From the NCBI GenBank assembly GCA_963556145.1, contig OY744472.1, forward strand, positions 2,728,001 through 2,792,000: a stretch of DNA of 64,000 nucleotides, written 5' to 3'. The notes below the pieces were generated by a model that worked only from the letters and a program-made list of their open reading frames with translations, had not been told where the DNA came from and did not search any database. Both the position numbers and the translations under genes were made by a program. Source of the DNA: Hygrocybe punicea (Eukaryota > Basidiomycota > Agaricomycetes > Agaricales > Hygrophoraceae). Positions 21,674 to 32,726 of this stretch are shown in pieces; positions within the stretch are counted from its first letter, which is position 1, and each line of letters opens with the position of its first letter.

Positions 21674-23099
21674 CGAGTGAAAAACAGGATGTATCCCGAT
21701 CCAGATGGCACCCGGTAGCATATGTCAGGATATATGCCCAAGTAGTTATCCCCACTCCAAATATAGACTTCTTCATCATCAAATGTCTGGATTCTGTACT
21801 TCCATATATTAATATAATATCCCCCCCACCTGGACGAATTAATATTGCCCCCTCCTGCCCCTCCCACAGCTAGACCGATTCAGCAGACACCACTGTACCC
21901 GGCAATGCAGGTCCAAACGCATCAATCATGCCCCTGTCAATTGCCCCCTCCACTCCCTACACGCCATCTGAATTGTTGCTTTCCCCGCTAGCCTTCCCGT
22001 AACCTCGCTAGATCCTCGTTGCCGCCGACTGGTGACCTAGATCCGCCATTTGTTAGTAACATGTCCCTGACAGACTACCATACTCACTAGCGGCAGCAGT
22101 TTCCGACGTACCCAGAGTCTACACATACCCAGCAAGCATATCAGCAATCACCCACGCTTTCGTATCAAGATGAAAACATACCCTATGGCCAATACGGCCA
22201 TGAATCACATCATCGCTCCTTGTTTCCTGGCGGTTATCCGACTCCGCATGCACAGGCCCTTGAAGCTTGAAGAGCGGCGCGGTAGCTTGCCCCATCATGG
22301 CGCTGGAAGTAGTATGCGATCCGGCCCTCATCTTGTACTCTTGACAGCACCTTGTACTCTTGACAGCACCTAGCAGGCTAGTGGAAAGTTCTCGGTATAA
22401 CGTCTGCTTATAGCTCGACATCCTTATCGGTGAGTACAGATGAAGGTTCCGCCACTTTCATCCGATACTTCCTAGTGACAGATCATAATCGCAAGTTTAT
22501 GTTGGCCGTAGCGACACTACCGGATTTGTAGGTGAGGCTTTGTTTACCCCATCGATGCCATGTTAGGTGAACTTTTTCGTTGTCGATCATACATAGAATT
22601 TCGTATCCAGTAGGGGATTAGATCACTATTCTACCCCTTACTGAGGGTGAAATTCTTCATACAGCTCTCCCTCCCATGTCAACCGCAACTACAGTGCTCC
22701 AAGCCATGTCGGCTGAAGACTACAATGATATTCACTCCTCGCGCAGCAAAGCTTAGCTCCCCCGGGATTGTGTATGGCTGCACCGTCGCTAGTGGATCAC
22801 CCAGTCAATGGGACCATGGTGAGATATCTTGCATTTATTCCACGTATCTCGAATCTTGAGCATACCTAACAGGATATGCATGATGGCTGTTCACATGTGT
22901 CGCTCTCTGATGATAGTAAGTCTTGTTTGGAACGTAGCTACTTATGCAAACTGCTGTACCGTATTAATACATGACGGCATTACTACCGGAAAAGTTGAAC
23001 GAAAGAAGACGAAAGAAGACGAACGAATAAACGGAGTATGTAATAGTAGTGGTGAGGAGTGTACATTGGCATCGGAAAAAGTTTCGGCCACTAAATGGA
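21674..23099. other. Intergenic/degenerate DNA without a supported gene
   Basis: No reading frame here shows motifs or a convincing splice pattern. Two small structures are visible: a 19-bp tandem duplication around CTTGTACTCTTGACAGCAC (22332-22371), and an imperfect hairpin at 22594-22655 with AGAATTTC...GGGG against CCCC...GAAATTCT. The remainder appears to be decayed repeat or spacer DNA. Confidence 0.4.
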
Positions 23100-23460
23100 C
23101 ATAATGTGCGTGGAACGCTACAAGAGAACAAATCAGCATTCGCACGTAGTAGTTCCAACGGATGATAATAATCCAGCATACCTTATGCATAGTGAACTTA
23201 CGAGATAACACACAATGGTGGGTTCCCGTCGCCGCCACCATCCTCATTGGTGGGGATGTTGTCTACGAAATTTGGCTCTCCACAACCAGAGAAGAACATC
23301 GCAGAGGAGAATGTATCCATTTGTTACGAGTGTGGAGGGTGAATATAGAGATGAGGTTTTTCGCAAGGGTTGGTAGTTGGCGTTGTGAGCATCCTCGACA
23401 GTTGGACGCTTTTTATACATTCCCACCTAATTGTGCTTTGACATCGGCTTCAAGGAGACC
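23100..23460 (+). repeat. Dispersed repeat family, copy 1
   Basis: This matches 34810-35180 in the same orientation, about 11.7 kb away. Shared blocks include CAGCATACCTTATGCA, TGAACTTACGAGA(T/C)AACACA, TCCTCATTGGTGGG(G/A)ATGTTG and ACAGTTGGACGC(C)TTTTTAT. The copies differ by many substitutions and small indels. No protein is encoded and terminal motifs are unclear, so it may be a solo LTR or a MITE of unknown class. Confidence 0.65.
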
Positions 23461-23888
23461 GCCACGTTCCACGACAATAACGACGGATCATGAAGTGAAC
23501 CGCTCACCGAGGCACATGCATACAGTTTGACAATAGGAAAGAAGAGACATTTCCTAATGACTCGGGAGATGAGGTCGTTTGGCTCACGCCCGTGCCTGGA
23601 AGTTACGCTCGAAGCAGGCCTTGTCAGGTTTAGGCTGTGAAATAACTTCAAATAAGACAACAATTATGAACAACAATTATGAACCAAGTCTAAATATTGT
23701 TCTCGTGTACAATTGGGGCTATACAAGTGAGACCAATTCTCGCGTCTAAGTTGATATATCTCCGAGGTACACCTGTGGGATGGCTCAGAGATGAAGGACG
23801 GTCAACAAGTTCGTTGTGGTAGTCACTCACTGTTCAAGTTGCTCAACAATCAAGTATCTCATTAATAGTGTCGAAAGCGGCCACAGTG
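23461..23888. other. Spacer, no gene seen
   Basis: I see no coding potential. The first part (23470-23620) is weakly similar to sequence after the second dispersed repeat copy (35200-35280). Confidence 0.35.
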
Positions 23889-24764
23889 TATCACACTAGG
23901 ACCCCGGATTGTCCGCACCGAGGATAGATCAGCATCCGGACATATTTTTGGGATTTTGGCCAAAATGCTAGATCCCAATCCAGACATGGAACACCAAAAA
24001 TGCGGTTATACCTAGATCTTTGTCCAGACATGGCTCCCTGGTTTACAGAAATGCCGTAACCTCATCCAGACATCCGAGGCTGGCCAACACCCCCGATGTG
24101 GAAGTACCTGTATATGTATAATACCATATATAGCAATTTGTGACAACTATCATCATGAAAAATGGCAAGCACATGGCGGTCACAGAAAGCACAAATTGTG
24201 GCAGCATTGTCAAAACTTGTGGTTCAACTCTTTGAGCACATGTACGGTCGACAATTCCGCTCAATCACAGAGACCACGGCCATCTTTCAAACGAAACAAT
24301 TTGCACTCTTATCACCCATATCCTTCATCTTTCTGCTGTCTTCCTCGCCCTCTTTCAATCAAACTGGATTAGAACCTGCAGAACGTGACACAAATCTATT
24401 CAAGACTTTACAGAAAAGCCAGACAACATTGGCTAAGGCCATCAAAGGCTTTTTGAAGCGCAGCCGTGATCAGGATGAGGAAATGGACTAGATTGTTGTG
24501 GGGATGATCTCTTATTATTGGGAAACACGTAGGTCGTGGATATGTAGCGGGCGGAATTTTTCTGCCTTTTTTGTTGGAAGTTTTTTTGCTTTTTACTATG
24601 TCATATCCGGCATCCGGACAAAATTTTTAGGTTGAGATAGGCTAGATCCCCCATCCAGACACGAAATGGCTGGCGAGGCGATTTTGTGTCCGGACAGAAT
24701 TTTCAGAATTTGGGTAAAATCGGATCTAACATTTAGCCGGACAATCCGGGGTCCTATCACACTA
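23889..24764. mobile_element. 856-bp non-autonomous DNA transposon with 17-bp perfect TIR
   Basis: The element at 23899-24754 starts GGACCCCGGATTGTCCG and ends with its exact reverse complement. It is flanked on both sides by TATCACACTA (23889-23898, 24755-24764). Depending on whether the TIR includes an outer A/T, the target duplication can be read as 10 bp or as 8 bp (ATCACACT with an A...T terminus). Subterminal parts are rich in CATCCGGACA and AATTTT motifs. A 109-codon open frame (24162-24491) shows no transposase motif. A hAT-type origin is plausible with the 8-bp reading, but no autonomous partner is in the window. Confidence 0.85.
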
Positions 24765-24815
24765 CCAGGTCAACCTGTCTGTATGTTACTACTATGAACG
24801 TCATGTAAATGATGA

Positions 24816-25719
24816 TCACAGCCGGCGACGTTTGGATTTGCTAGCTTCCAGAGCGTCTTCTCTTCTCTCCTCTACTCTCCGTAAAAAGTCCACCTTCTCA
24901 AGGAAACCTCCGCCTCTTCGATTGGCCTCTAATTCGTCTTTCATGCCTGACTCTTGCTGAGAATTGATATGGGCACGCCAATCCATGGCCGATTTGTCCA
25001 ACGTGGAAATTTTCTTCGTCCTTTGAGAGGTTGAATTTGGCCAAGGGGCTAGTGAGGTTTTTGGTTTGCGAGGGCCGGTTCGTGCGCTAGCCATTTTTGA
25101 AGCAGAAGCAGGTTGAGGAACGGAAGCCGTCATGGACAAAGACTCGAGCTTGGGCTCGGGTGTCACCGATTCAGATATCTTGAGCCCAGTTGATACATCT
25201 TGTTTCGGTGGATACCAAAGTGGCCATTTCTTTGCTTCTAGTGAGCCTTCAGGAACCTCCACCACCTCTCTGGCAGAATCAAGCTCGACGACATAGATTT
25301 ATGTTTTGAAACAAACGGACAAGGACTTACACTACAATTTCTCCAGCAAAACGATACCGCTTTTCCACCTTCACCATGGGTTTTGGAGATGGCTCAGGTA
25401 TGACGGACGGTGGGGAAGTGACGGAGGCTTGAAAGGTCGCCCATAGGGCCTCTCGCGCTCTGAAAAGACAGAATGGATCAAAACTACCCGGATGTACGAC
25501 TGGATCACACTTTTTCTCTGCCGCTTTTTCTTCCTCCGTTCTTTGCGGTGAGCTCGTTCCTACATTCTCCACGACTAATTCGTCGCAGTCATTGTCAGAA
25601 TCTGTGAATGTCGGACCTTCAGACATACCTAAACACTCTTTACTGAACAACTCACCAGCTGTTGGAACGTAGTCAAGGTCGTCCTCGGAATCAGAATCAT
25701 GTTGCGTGAGGGAATGCAT
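24816..25719 (-). CDS. SWC5: SWR1-complex subunit Swc5 (BCNT family)
   Basis: Swc5 is a subunit of the SWR1 remodeller that exchanges H2A for H2A.Z in nucleosomes. Two exons are split by an intron at about 25331-25272. The first, from ATG 25719 (MHSLTQHDSDSEDDLDYVP), carries the acidic N-terminal SEDDLDYVP signature typical of the family. The second ends with the conserved BCNT-C domain: TLDKSAMDWRAHINSQQE, DELEANRRGGGFLEKVDFL and a basic tail KSKRRRL. The stop is TGA at 24816-24818. The total of about 280 residues fits the family. Upstream in-frame codons lack conservation, so I prefer the 25719 start. Confidence 0.88.
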
Positions 25720-26102
25720 TTCTTTGGCTGTGGGCAAAATCTGCTCCAAAATCAACCCTACACACCTAGACCGAATAAGTCTGCTGGGCGTGTGCTGAAA
25801 TTGTTGTCCTGAGGGATCAAACGAACTGAGTACAGAAATGGCCAAAACAGGGAACAATGCTTTCCTGAATCACTCCGCAATGTAACTTCAAGTTACTAGG
25901 CTGTGGTCGGCCACGGTGGCCACCCCGTTTGGAACAATGCCCGTGGCCAGCATTATCTACCTCTCTCATATATAACCGTCAAGTATCCATCCAGATGCTC
26001 AGTTTTGCACTTACCGAGTCTTTATCTTCATCTTTTTCCATCGAGCCAGGCGCTCCTTAAGGACGATATCTTCAACTCTCATTCATATTCTTCCCATTCA
26101 CC
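25720..26102. promoter_or_regulatory. Divergent intergenic region SWC5 / secreted protein
   Basis: This 383-bp spacer lies between two outward-facing start codons. It must hold both promoters. A pyrimidine-rich stretch precedes the ATG at 26103 (CATTCACCATGGAATTC, a good Kozak context). No specific operator is recognisable. Confidence 0.4.
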
Positions 26103-27407
26103 ATGGAATTCAAGTTCACCGTAGCAACAATCTGTCGTATTCTCGCTTCCATTGCCCTGCTTACCCCAATTATGGCTGCACCGACAAGCCTTGCTAGCCG
26201 TGCTTCCTCCAACTCCACGGCGTTCCGTAAACAAAATGCCCTCGATGCGCAAGCTTTAAACTTACAGTTTGCCAGCTTGAAGGAATCAGATCCCTGCAAT
26301 GGTGCGTTACCGCTGCTCTAACGCACAAAAAGAACTGGGATGACCCTCGCCACAGATGGGGATGTAGCTTGCGTATTCTCCTTATCTGCGAAATGCGTTT
26401 CAGGCTCATGGAAGCTTACTCCTTGTGCAAATGCAAATGCAACTGCTTGCTTTGCATTGCCCTTGGTGAAAAAGCGTGGCACGATTGTTAGGTGTGATTC
26501 TCAAACCGATGCGGTGCGCAGGTTTGAGGCTGCAGGCGTGCAAGGCGGGGTGACTGGACAAGACGGTAACGATCAGGGAGGGAATTCTGATGGTAACGGA
26601 CAATCTGACATTGGTGGTGCGACCTCTACTGTAACTGTAACTGTCACCCCCACCGATTGCGCAACGTCAACCTCCACCTCTGCAAACCAGACTGAATCTG
26701 CCGCTACAGCAACTTCGAATTCGTCCTCGACTGTGGCTGCATCGTCTTCGACGTTGACTTCCCCTACCGCCGAGACCACAACCTTCACGACATTTACCCT
26801 CACTCTTACGCAAGCTAGCGTCCCTTCTGTACCTGCCACGATCACTCTCAACAGACGTGAATACAACTTCTTCTCACCCTCTCCCGCTTCTTCGACATCC
26901 GCCACTGCTGCATCCACAAGCGCCAGCTTGGCCAAAACTTTGGTTATCCCCACCACGCCCAAGGCTGCGCAAACCTCAGTGGCATCCTCGCCGTCGGCTT
27001 CAGTGACGTCCTTCGATGGGACACCTGCCGTGATCACCTCACTAGCCTCCTCGCAGTCGGCGTCCGACACCTCTTTCTCCGAGACGCCTGCCTCTACCCT
27101 GCCCGCCACTGCGATCTCCTCTTCGCAGTCGTCGTCATTCCCTCTCGACGGAACGCCAGCTGCAACAGTTACCGTGATCGCTACCACCACCATCTTCTCC
27201 ACTATTACAGTCGCCCCTCAGGAATCCACATCGGCCACCGTGGTCGATATCAACGGCACCTCGGTCCCGGTGCTTACGGTGATCACGCTCACGAACACCG
27301 ACAGCATCTCCCCCACGGTGTCAGTGCCCGTCCAGGTGACGCCAAGTCTCTCGCTCACGAGCGGTGTCTCCACTACTTCCGCTCCTGCCGGCCCGGCCGG
27401 CTATTGA
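26103..27407 (+). CDS. Secreted Ser/Thr-rich protein with CBM19-like cysteine domain
   Basis: The N-terminus has a signal peptide (MEFKFTVATICRILASIALL, ending near PIMAAPTS). A short intron at about 26300-26354 joins DPCN to DGDVACVFSLSAKC. The cysteine pattern C-x3-DVAC-x7-C-x4-W-x3-PC...CFALPLV...C resembles fungal chitin-binding CBM19-type modules. A long Ser/Thr/Ala-rich, probably O-glycosylated region with TSTVTVTVTPTDC follows to the end (GPAGY). There is no convincing C-terminal GPI hydrophobic tail, so the protein is probably secreted or wall-associated. Chitin binding is inferred from the cysteine spacing only. It faces SWC5 across a 383-bp divergent spacer. Confidence 0.7.
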
Positions 27408-27703
27408 TATGCCCACCTGGACCCTTGTAATCAGTACGTTGTCTCCTCGTCTTGGGGGGACTCATAGAAAGTTTCCCTTGTATTCCTTGTATCGCATTCA
27501 TGATGTAGCTAGTAGTGTCTCTAAAAATATCTAGTGGTTGTATAATCCGCACGTGTGTGAGCGACTAAGCATATATAGATGAGTACTGGAATAGACGATG
27601 AGTGACATTGAGCGATTGAATGAACTACTATGCGAAGTTGTTATGCATGGAGATGAAGCAATCAAAACATACGAGTGCAAAAGCAGCAACAGTGACATCC
27701 TCC
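27408..27703. terminator. Convergent 3' region between secreted protein and carboxylesterase
   Basis: About 300 bp separates the stop codons of two convergent genes. It includes AT-rich stretches (TATATAGATG) that could serve as poly(A) signals. No gene is present. Confidence 0.35.
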
Positions 27704-29754
27704 CTAAAGCGGTGGCCCCCGACTGAGCTCCACCGCAACCTTTTGTACGAGCTGCATCCCAAGCGGCTCTAACACTTCCTTCCATATCACAGTACGTCTC
27801 CGTCCCGTGAATATACATCCGCTGCGCTCTCCCGCCTCCCCCTCCGGCCCAAAGACATATACCTTGTCCTCGTCCCACGGCGCCTCCCCTTGTGCGAACG
27901 AGATCCACCGCTCCTGTATCGCATCGCGCACACGAGCATAGCCCCACCCATCGACATGTGCCACCGACCACTCGTCTGCCTCCTCGTCCCGGTCCAGCAT
28001 CCCTCCCAGCCCCGAGGATACGCACTTCCCCTCGGCGTTCCTCACCCCTTGGACCACCGCCATTTCTTCGTCGTCGTCGTCGTCGTCAGAATCGTCAAAC
28101 GGCCCGTCGAAAAATAAATCCACGCCCTCACTCGGCGGGAACCGGAGCGATGCCGGTAGCGGCGTGTTATCAAAGAGATAGATCAAGTCAGCCGCGTGGT
28201 GTGGAACGCCACGCACGGGGCCCTCCTGGTCGAAGATGTATCGCCACACACCACGCCCGCCGCGCTCACGTTGTGCACCTTGAGCGACGCACTCCACCGG
28301 CCACGCCACACGGGCGTCGTTCACGAGTTCAAGGACGCGCTCCACGAGCTCCTCCGCGGGCGTATGAGCACAGATGTCGTACGCGTGCAAGAGCGTAGTG
28401 GCTTTGGTAAGGGACTGACAGACCGCTTTCAGACGACGGACGACGCCGGCGGAAGTCCAGAAGGAGACGGGGAGTGACCAGAGGAGTGAGTCGTACGTAC
28501 AGTCGCCAATGATGAGCGGCTGGAGGTTGGCGGGGAGGTTGAGAGTGGGTGCCACTCGAGCTTGCCGAAAGTACGGGCTGGAGGGCAGAGATTTCGCGTG
28601 AGGGTTGTTGCGAACGTCCATGTGGTGGGTGTGGTGATCTTTTTGCGGGAGAATACTCTCCTTCCACCCTTTTCGGAAAAAGAATCCGTCGTCGGTGACA
28701 CGTAGATTTTCGCCTAGTCCAATTAAATTCGCCGCATCAATAACCCGGAGTTGTTCCAGCGTCGTGACATGAAGGAGAGACATGATTCTGGAAAGATGCC
28801 AGCCTGCGGTGTAGACATCCGGGAGATTGTAGTTGAAAATGGGGCTTTGTACGATGGCGCGGTGGAATAGAGGGCGCGATTCGTTGGCGGCCGAAAGCAG
28901 GTGGCAGATGATGTCTGCAGCTCCGGTTGACGCACCAAAAAGGGTTACGTTTGAAGGGTCGCCTCCAAAATCGCGAATAAAGTGGTGAATCCATTCGAGA
29001 GCACGGACTTGATCGCGCAGACCGTAATTACCAACGCCTTCGTCGCCTGCGAGCTTGTTGTCTTCACGAATGGAAGCACTCGCGACGAACCCGAACAAGC
29101 CGATACGGAAGCTGATGCCCAATCAGAACGGACATGTGGCTCGGCATGAGAAGGAACGCTCACTTGAGGGTGACTGTGATGATGGGTTTTCCCATGAGGA
29201 GGCTTTTACGGACTAATGCACCACCATCATAGACCCAGTTGGAGCCCGAACCTCTATCTCCTCCACTAAATTTCTGTAAACATGCGAAGCTGTGGACATT
29301 TGGAGGGAAAACTAACCCATGCAGCCAGACCATGACGGGCAGGGTGGATTCACGGTGGAGTGCAGCAGGACAGGTGATGTTCAGGTTCAGACAGTCGAAC
29401 TCGTTTTGTTTAAATGCTTGAGTAGGAAAATCATCTGAGGACAGAGAAAACATCTCCTCCTCGACACTTTGATAGGTTAGCTGAGGACAAATTGGTCTAT
29501 GGAATGAAGGGGATCAGCCCTACGCTACGGAGAGCACGACGTATGTGAACGAACCCGAATCTGGATGCATCCGTTGTAGCGGGGTAGGATGCACACAATT
29601 TTGACTGGCGAAAGCGAGCAGGGACGGAAGCATATTTAATACCGCGAAACTGAACGATGGGAATGTCTAAAGTGGATATTGGATGGTGGACACCGAGAAA
29701 AGTTGTAGAGAGAGCGGGATGGTGGACGGCTGGGTGGGGGGCAGAGAAGGACAT
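27704..29754 (-). CDS. Type-B carboxylesterase/lipase family protein
   Basis: This is an alpha/beta hydrolase of the carboxylesterase type-B family, which hydrolyses ester bonds of lipids or xenobiotics. Four exons read in order: MSFSAPHPAVHHPALS...RFRGIKY-type start; FDCLNLNITCP and MVWLHG (the oxyanion region); FSGGDRGSG...ITVTL; and NFRIGLFGFVAS onward. Family motifs include GNYGLRDQVRALEWIHHFI, FGGDPSNVTLFGASTGAADI (nucleophile Ser in GASTGA) and a probable catalytic His in PHHAADLIYLF. The elbow departs from the usual GESAGA. An Asp/Glu run (DDSDDDDDDEE) lies in the C-terminal part. No clear signal peptide is seen, so a cytosolic location is likely. The start at 29754 has an acceptable context and the stop is TAG 27704-27706. 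The length, about 600 residues, is normal. Confidence 0.85.
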
Positions 29755-30157
29755 GGTTGGTGGTGAGGAGACAGCCCCGTCTGATCAGACCCATCGAGAC
29801 CGAAGGCTGCAAAAAACAGAGGTGTTTTCCCAGAATAGAAGTGATCGGGAACACGTGATATCGGGATGTCTCGGGATATCGATGGACCAGCCGCGGGCAA
29901 GTCGTCAAATGACGTGTAACCGTGAAAATGTTTTTTCCTTTTTATGTCACGCCTGGGCCAACAAATCCGGTGACCAGTCACCAGACAGACAGACTCAGAG
30001 CAAGTCCTTCGCCCTACGACGGGGGGCCAGCCTGGATCGCGCCAATTTCGCGACTTGTGAGAACACTCGTGAGAACACCCGCAAGAAACTTGAAACATCT
30101 TCGCAAATTCACCTATCGGGGATACCAGCGATAACGATATCGTCACGTGATTCATTA
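29755..30157. other. Intergenic region upstream of the carboxylesterase
   Basis: This roughly 400-bp spacer precedes the carboxylesterase (minus strand) and follows the SRP19 stop. It contains CACGTGAT (29852) and GTCACGTGA (30141), E-box-like motifs, but no gene. Confidence 0.35.
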
Positions 30158-31143
30158 TCATGCCCTCACTCTCACAACCTTGCGCTTCCCTTTCTGCCCA
30201 CCGCTTGCAGCTGATCCTGCCCCACCAGGAACTGCCCCTGCGCTCTCTTGTGCACTCATCCCTGCTTTCACCGTCTCTATCAGCACTCCCGTCGCGACAG
30301 CCGGCGAATACGCCGACACCCGCGTTGTGAGCGGTGGGTACGGCTCCGGAGGTACTGCCAGACGACGGCCACTCCGCTTGTTTGCGGTGACGGGAGACTT
30401 GCTTGCTTTCGGCGCAGGCTGTTTGCCTTTTCCTGCCGGTAATTTAGTTGACGATCCAACAGTCGTAGGTTTAGGAGGAGCCAATGTGTATGGTAGCCTT
30501 GGCACAATCTCTGGCTTGAGCAGTTGGATCTGGGACGATATCTTTTCCAACAGTTGCTTCTCTGCTCATCCATAATTTAGCCCGAGTGGTAATATAATCA
30601 ACATGTACCACGCACTGGTTTTTATCGCTGGGTTCATGAATTTCCCATCTTTCTTCCACTGCACTCTTACCCGCCCCGGGTTGTCCCAATCTCGTGGGTG
30701 GGATTTATTCACTTCGTGTAGGGGGTTGAGCCCCAGCCGCACCGTCACATCTGCGATGTCCTTGCTGAGAGGCCACCACACACTCTTCTGGCGCTCGATT
30801 CGTCGCTCTCCAGTGCCATAAGGACGTTTTGCATCAATGTAGATGGGATAGACGCACGTCCATCTGCAGGTAGTCACATCAATGTACCATCTATAACAGT
30901 TACCCAAAAAACGTACTTTTTATATGGCGTTATATCAGTCACGACTGGCTTGTTACTATCAGAATGTGATGGACGTGACGGCGATGCACTTCCAGCGCTT
31001 TGAGTCGGTCCACATTCATCGTCTGAGATGTGCATTTCTTCAAGTACAGGTCCATTTACGCCCCGGTCTGGCAGTGGGCGGGAGGGCAGCGGGAGATCGG
31101 TGTCATCGTCAAACTCTTCAACTATAGCTGTTCGGCGAGACAT
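30158..31143 (-). CDS. SEC65: Signal recognition particle 19-kDa subunit (SRP19/Sec65)
   Basis: SRP19 binds SRP RNA and allows SRP54 loading for co-translational targeting to the ER. Three exons are joined by short introns (about 30930-30870 and 30600-30545). The acidic N-terminus MSRRTAIVEEFDDDTDLPLP resembles Sec65 extensions. The core reads RWTCVYPIYIDAKRPYGTGE, RRIERQKSVWWPLSKDIADV, then LGLNPLHEVNKSHPRDWDNP and GRVRVQWKKDGKF, which are the hallmark SRP19 RNA-binding residues. The C-terminus is basic (GGQKGKRKVVRVRA), as is usual. The ATG at 31143 lies only 70 bp from the ATG of the oppositely oriented JTB-like gene. Confidence 0.92.
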
Positions 31144-31212
31144 GTTCAAGTTGTAAATTTGCCAACAACGTCAGCGTGGGAATTCCAGTGTTGGAACGTT
31201 TATGACGCTACA
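31144..31212. promoter_or_regulatory. 69-bp shared bidirectional promoter (SEC65 / JTB-like)
   Basis: Only 69 bp separate the two divergent start codons. The transcripts must overlap or start within this short stretch, so the core promoter is either shared or reaches into the coding sequences. No TATA box is visible. Confidence 0.5.
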
Positions 31213-31924
31213 ATGCGACAGCAGTCGCCAATGTTGGCGACGACGGCGATATTTTTGTGCGTACCAGTGTATCAGATTGTCCTCGTCAAACGCTGATTTG
31301 TGGACATAAGTCTACTCCTCGTCTGTCTGCTTCAATTTGCTTTCGCACAAGCCCCACCACCTCCAGATCATGATCACTCCCTGCACAATGACACCAAGAA
31401 ACCGCCCGAAGTTACCTGCCGCCCTTCTGGAATCTGCGAGCCTTGCCCAGAAGAGGAGGTAATTCTTTCGCAAAATGCAAAAATACATGTCATTTGCTCA
31501 AGTTCTGATATTACAGCTTCAGCAGCCATTCTGCCAGCCCTTTGGCAATCGCCGGCCCATGCATTGCACTCCTGTAAAACCAGCCACACCCAACCTACCG
31601 GCCGCGGGGTCACTAGGGGGCCGTCCCCACCATGACACCCAGTCGCACCACCCGCATGCCGGGTCACCCCGCGTGCCGCCGCCTTTACAACCCCTCGACC
31701 ACAACCAACCCCGAGCGGACACGTCCGCGTGGGAGTCATGTGGGCGCATCGTCGCTCAAGAACGAGCAGATTTCTGGGAATTTGTCGCGTGCAACGTTTT
31801 GTTCGCGGCGGCGGCGCTGTTGACGCTGGTTGTGAGGTCGAGGCGGATGCAGGCCCGGCAGGCGAGGCAGTTAGCAGCGCGCATTGGCGTGGCTAGGGGC
31901 AGTACGCAGGCAAGACACGGGTAG
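31213..31924 (+). CDS. JTB-like single-pass membrane protein
   Basis: Three exons give a type I membrane protein. The signal peptide MLATTAIFFLLLVCLLQFAF appears only when the donor GTGCGT at 31255-31260 is used. A Cys-rich luminal part follows with TCRPSGICEPCPEEE and QPFCQPFGNRRPMHC. Then come a Pro/His-rich linker, WESCGRIVAQERADFWEF, a transmembrane helix (VACNVLFAAAALLTLVV) and a basic tail RSRRMQARQARQLAARIG. This C-terminal layout (CR...ERxxFWxFE, TM, R-Q repeats) matches the JTB family, which is poorly characterised. ATG 31213 and ATG 31231 are both in frame. The stop is TAG 31922-31924. Confidence 0.7.
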
Positions 31925-32726
31925 TCGCCCTTGGGGACAATTATTTTTGTGAGATTTCTTTTTTGTGTTATGCGAAAGTGCTGATTGCGGATGGCTAGTT
32001 ATGATAGCATTGCATGTTCGTTGTGCTCACAGTGTCCTTATCAACAATAATATCAGCTTTCGTCATGCTGTCGTTTGCACACAATCGTATGGAGCTCAAT
32101 GAAGTTGACGTTTCTCATTTCATTTCGTCGTAGCTCCGTGCACTGGTGCCATGATACGATCCCCCCTCCCGCGTTTCGTATGTTATAAAAAGAAAGTTTC
32201 ATTTTAATATGTAGCTGATGCGTTGCTGACTGCTGAATGGGGATGAACGGGAGTATACCAACGGGAGTATACCAACATCGTGACCAGAACACGAGTGGTC
32301 TGCATGTTGCAATATTGTCCCCATCAGTAGGCGAGTGTGCACTTGACACGGCAAGCTCACCAACTTCGCCTTGCTTGCCGTGCACTTTTGAGTCTTGACG
32401 ATATCTTTCTTCACGGCTGCATGGCACCAAAGTTTCTTGTGCGTGTTTTGGCGATAAACCCTTTCTTTTGTAGTCGCCTCCCCCTCATGTTCAAGTTGGA
32501 CGTACCAATGCCGTTAGTGCTCACCCTTCTGACGGTAGGGCAACAGCGCACCATCCCCGAACGAACGACATCCGCGTTCTGATCCGTGAGGCGAAATTAC
32601 AAAAGGCTTTCAGCAGATTTTACATCTTTTCGTCTCACATTGCTTCCCCCAACCCTGACTGTCACAGACGCTGTGCGGCATTAAATATTCTGGTTCTGCA
32701 GTGCATTCGCGAATTTGCTTTACGAA
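31925..32726. other. Intergenic region, no gene seen
   Basis: About 800 bp without a supported gene. It contains a 16-bp tandem duplication of AACGGGAGTATACC (about 32246-32277) and the AT-rich 3' region of the JTB-like gene. The segment near 32683 (GCATTAAATATTCTGG) may hold the chitinase core promoter. Confidence 0.4.

Noticed and set aside
24162..24491. 109-codon open frame within the 856-bp element as a transposase
   Set aside because: It has no catalytic or zinc-finger motif and the element has the size of a non-autonomous derivative.
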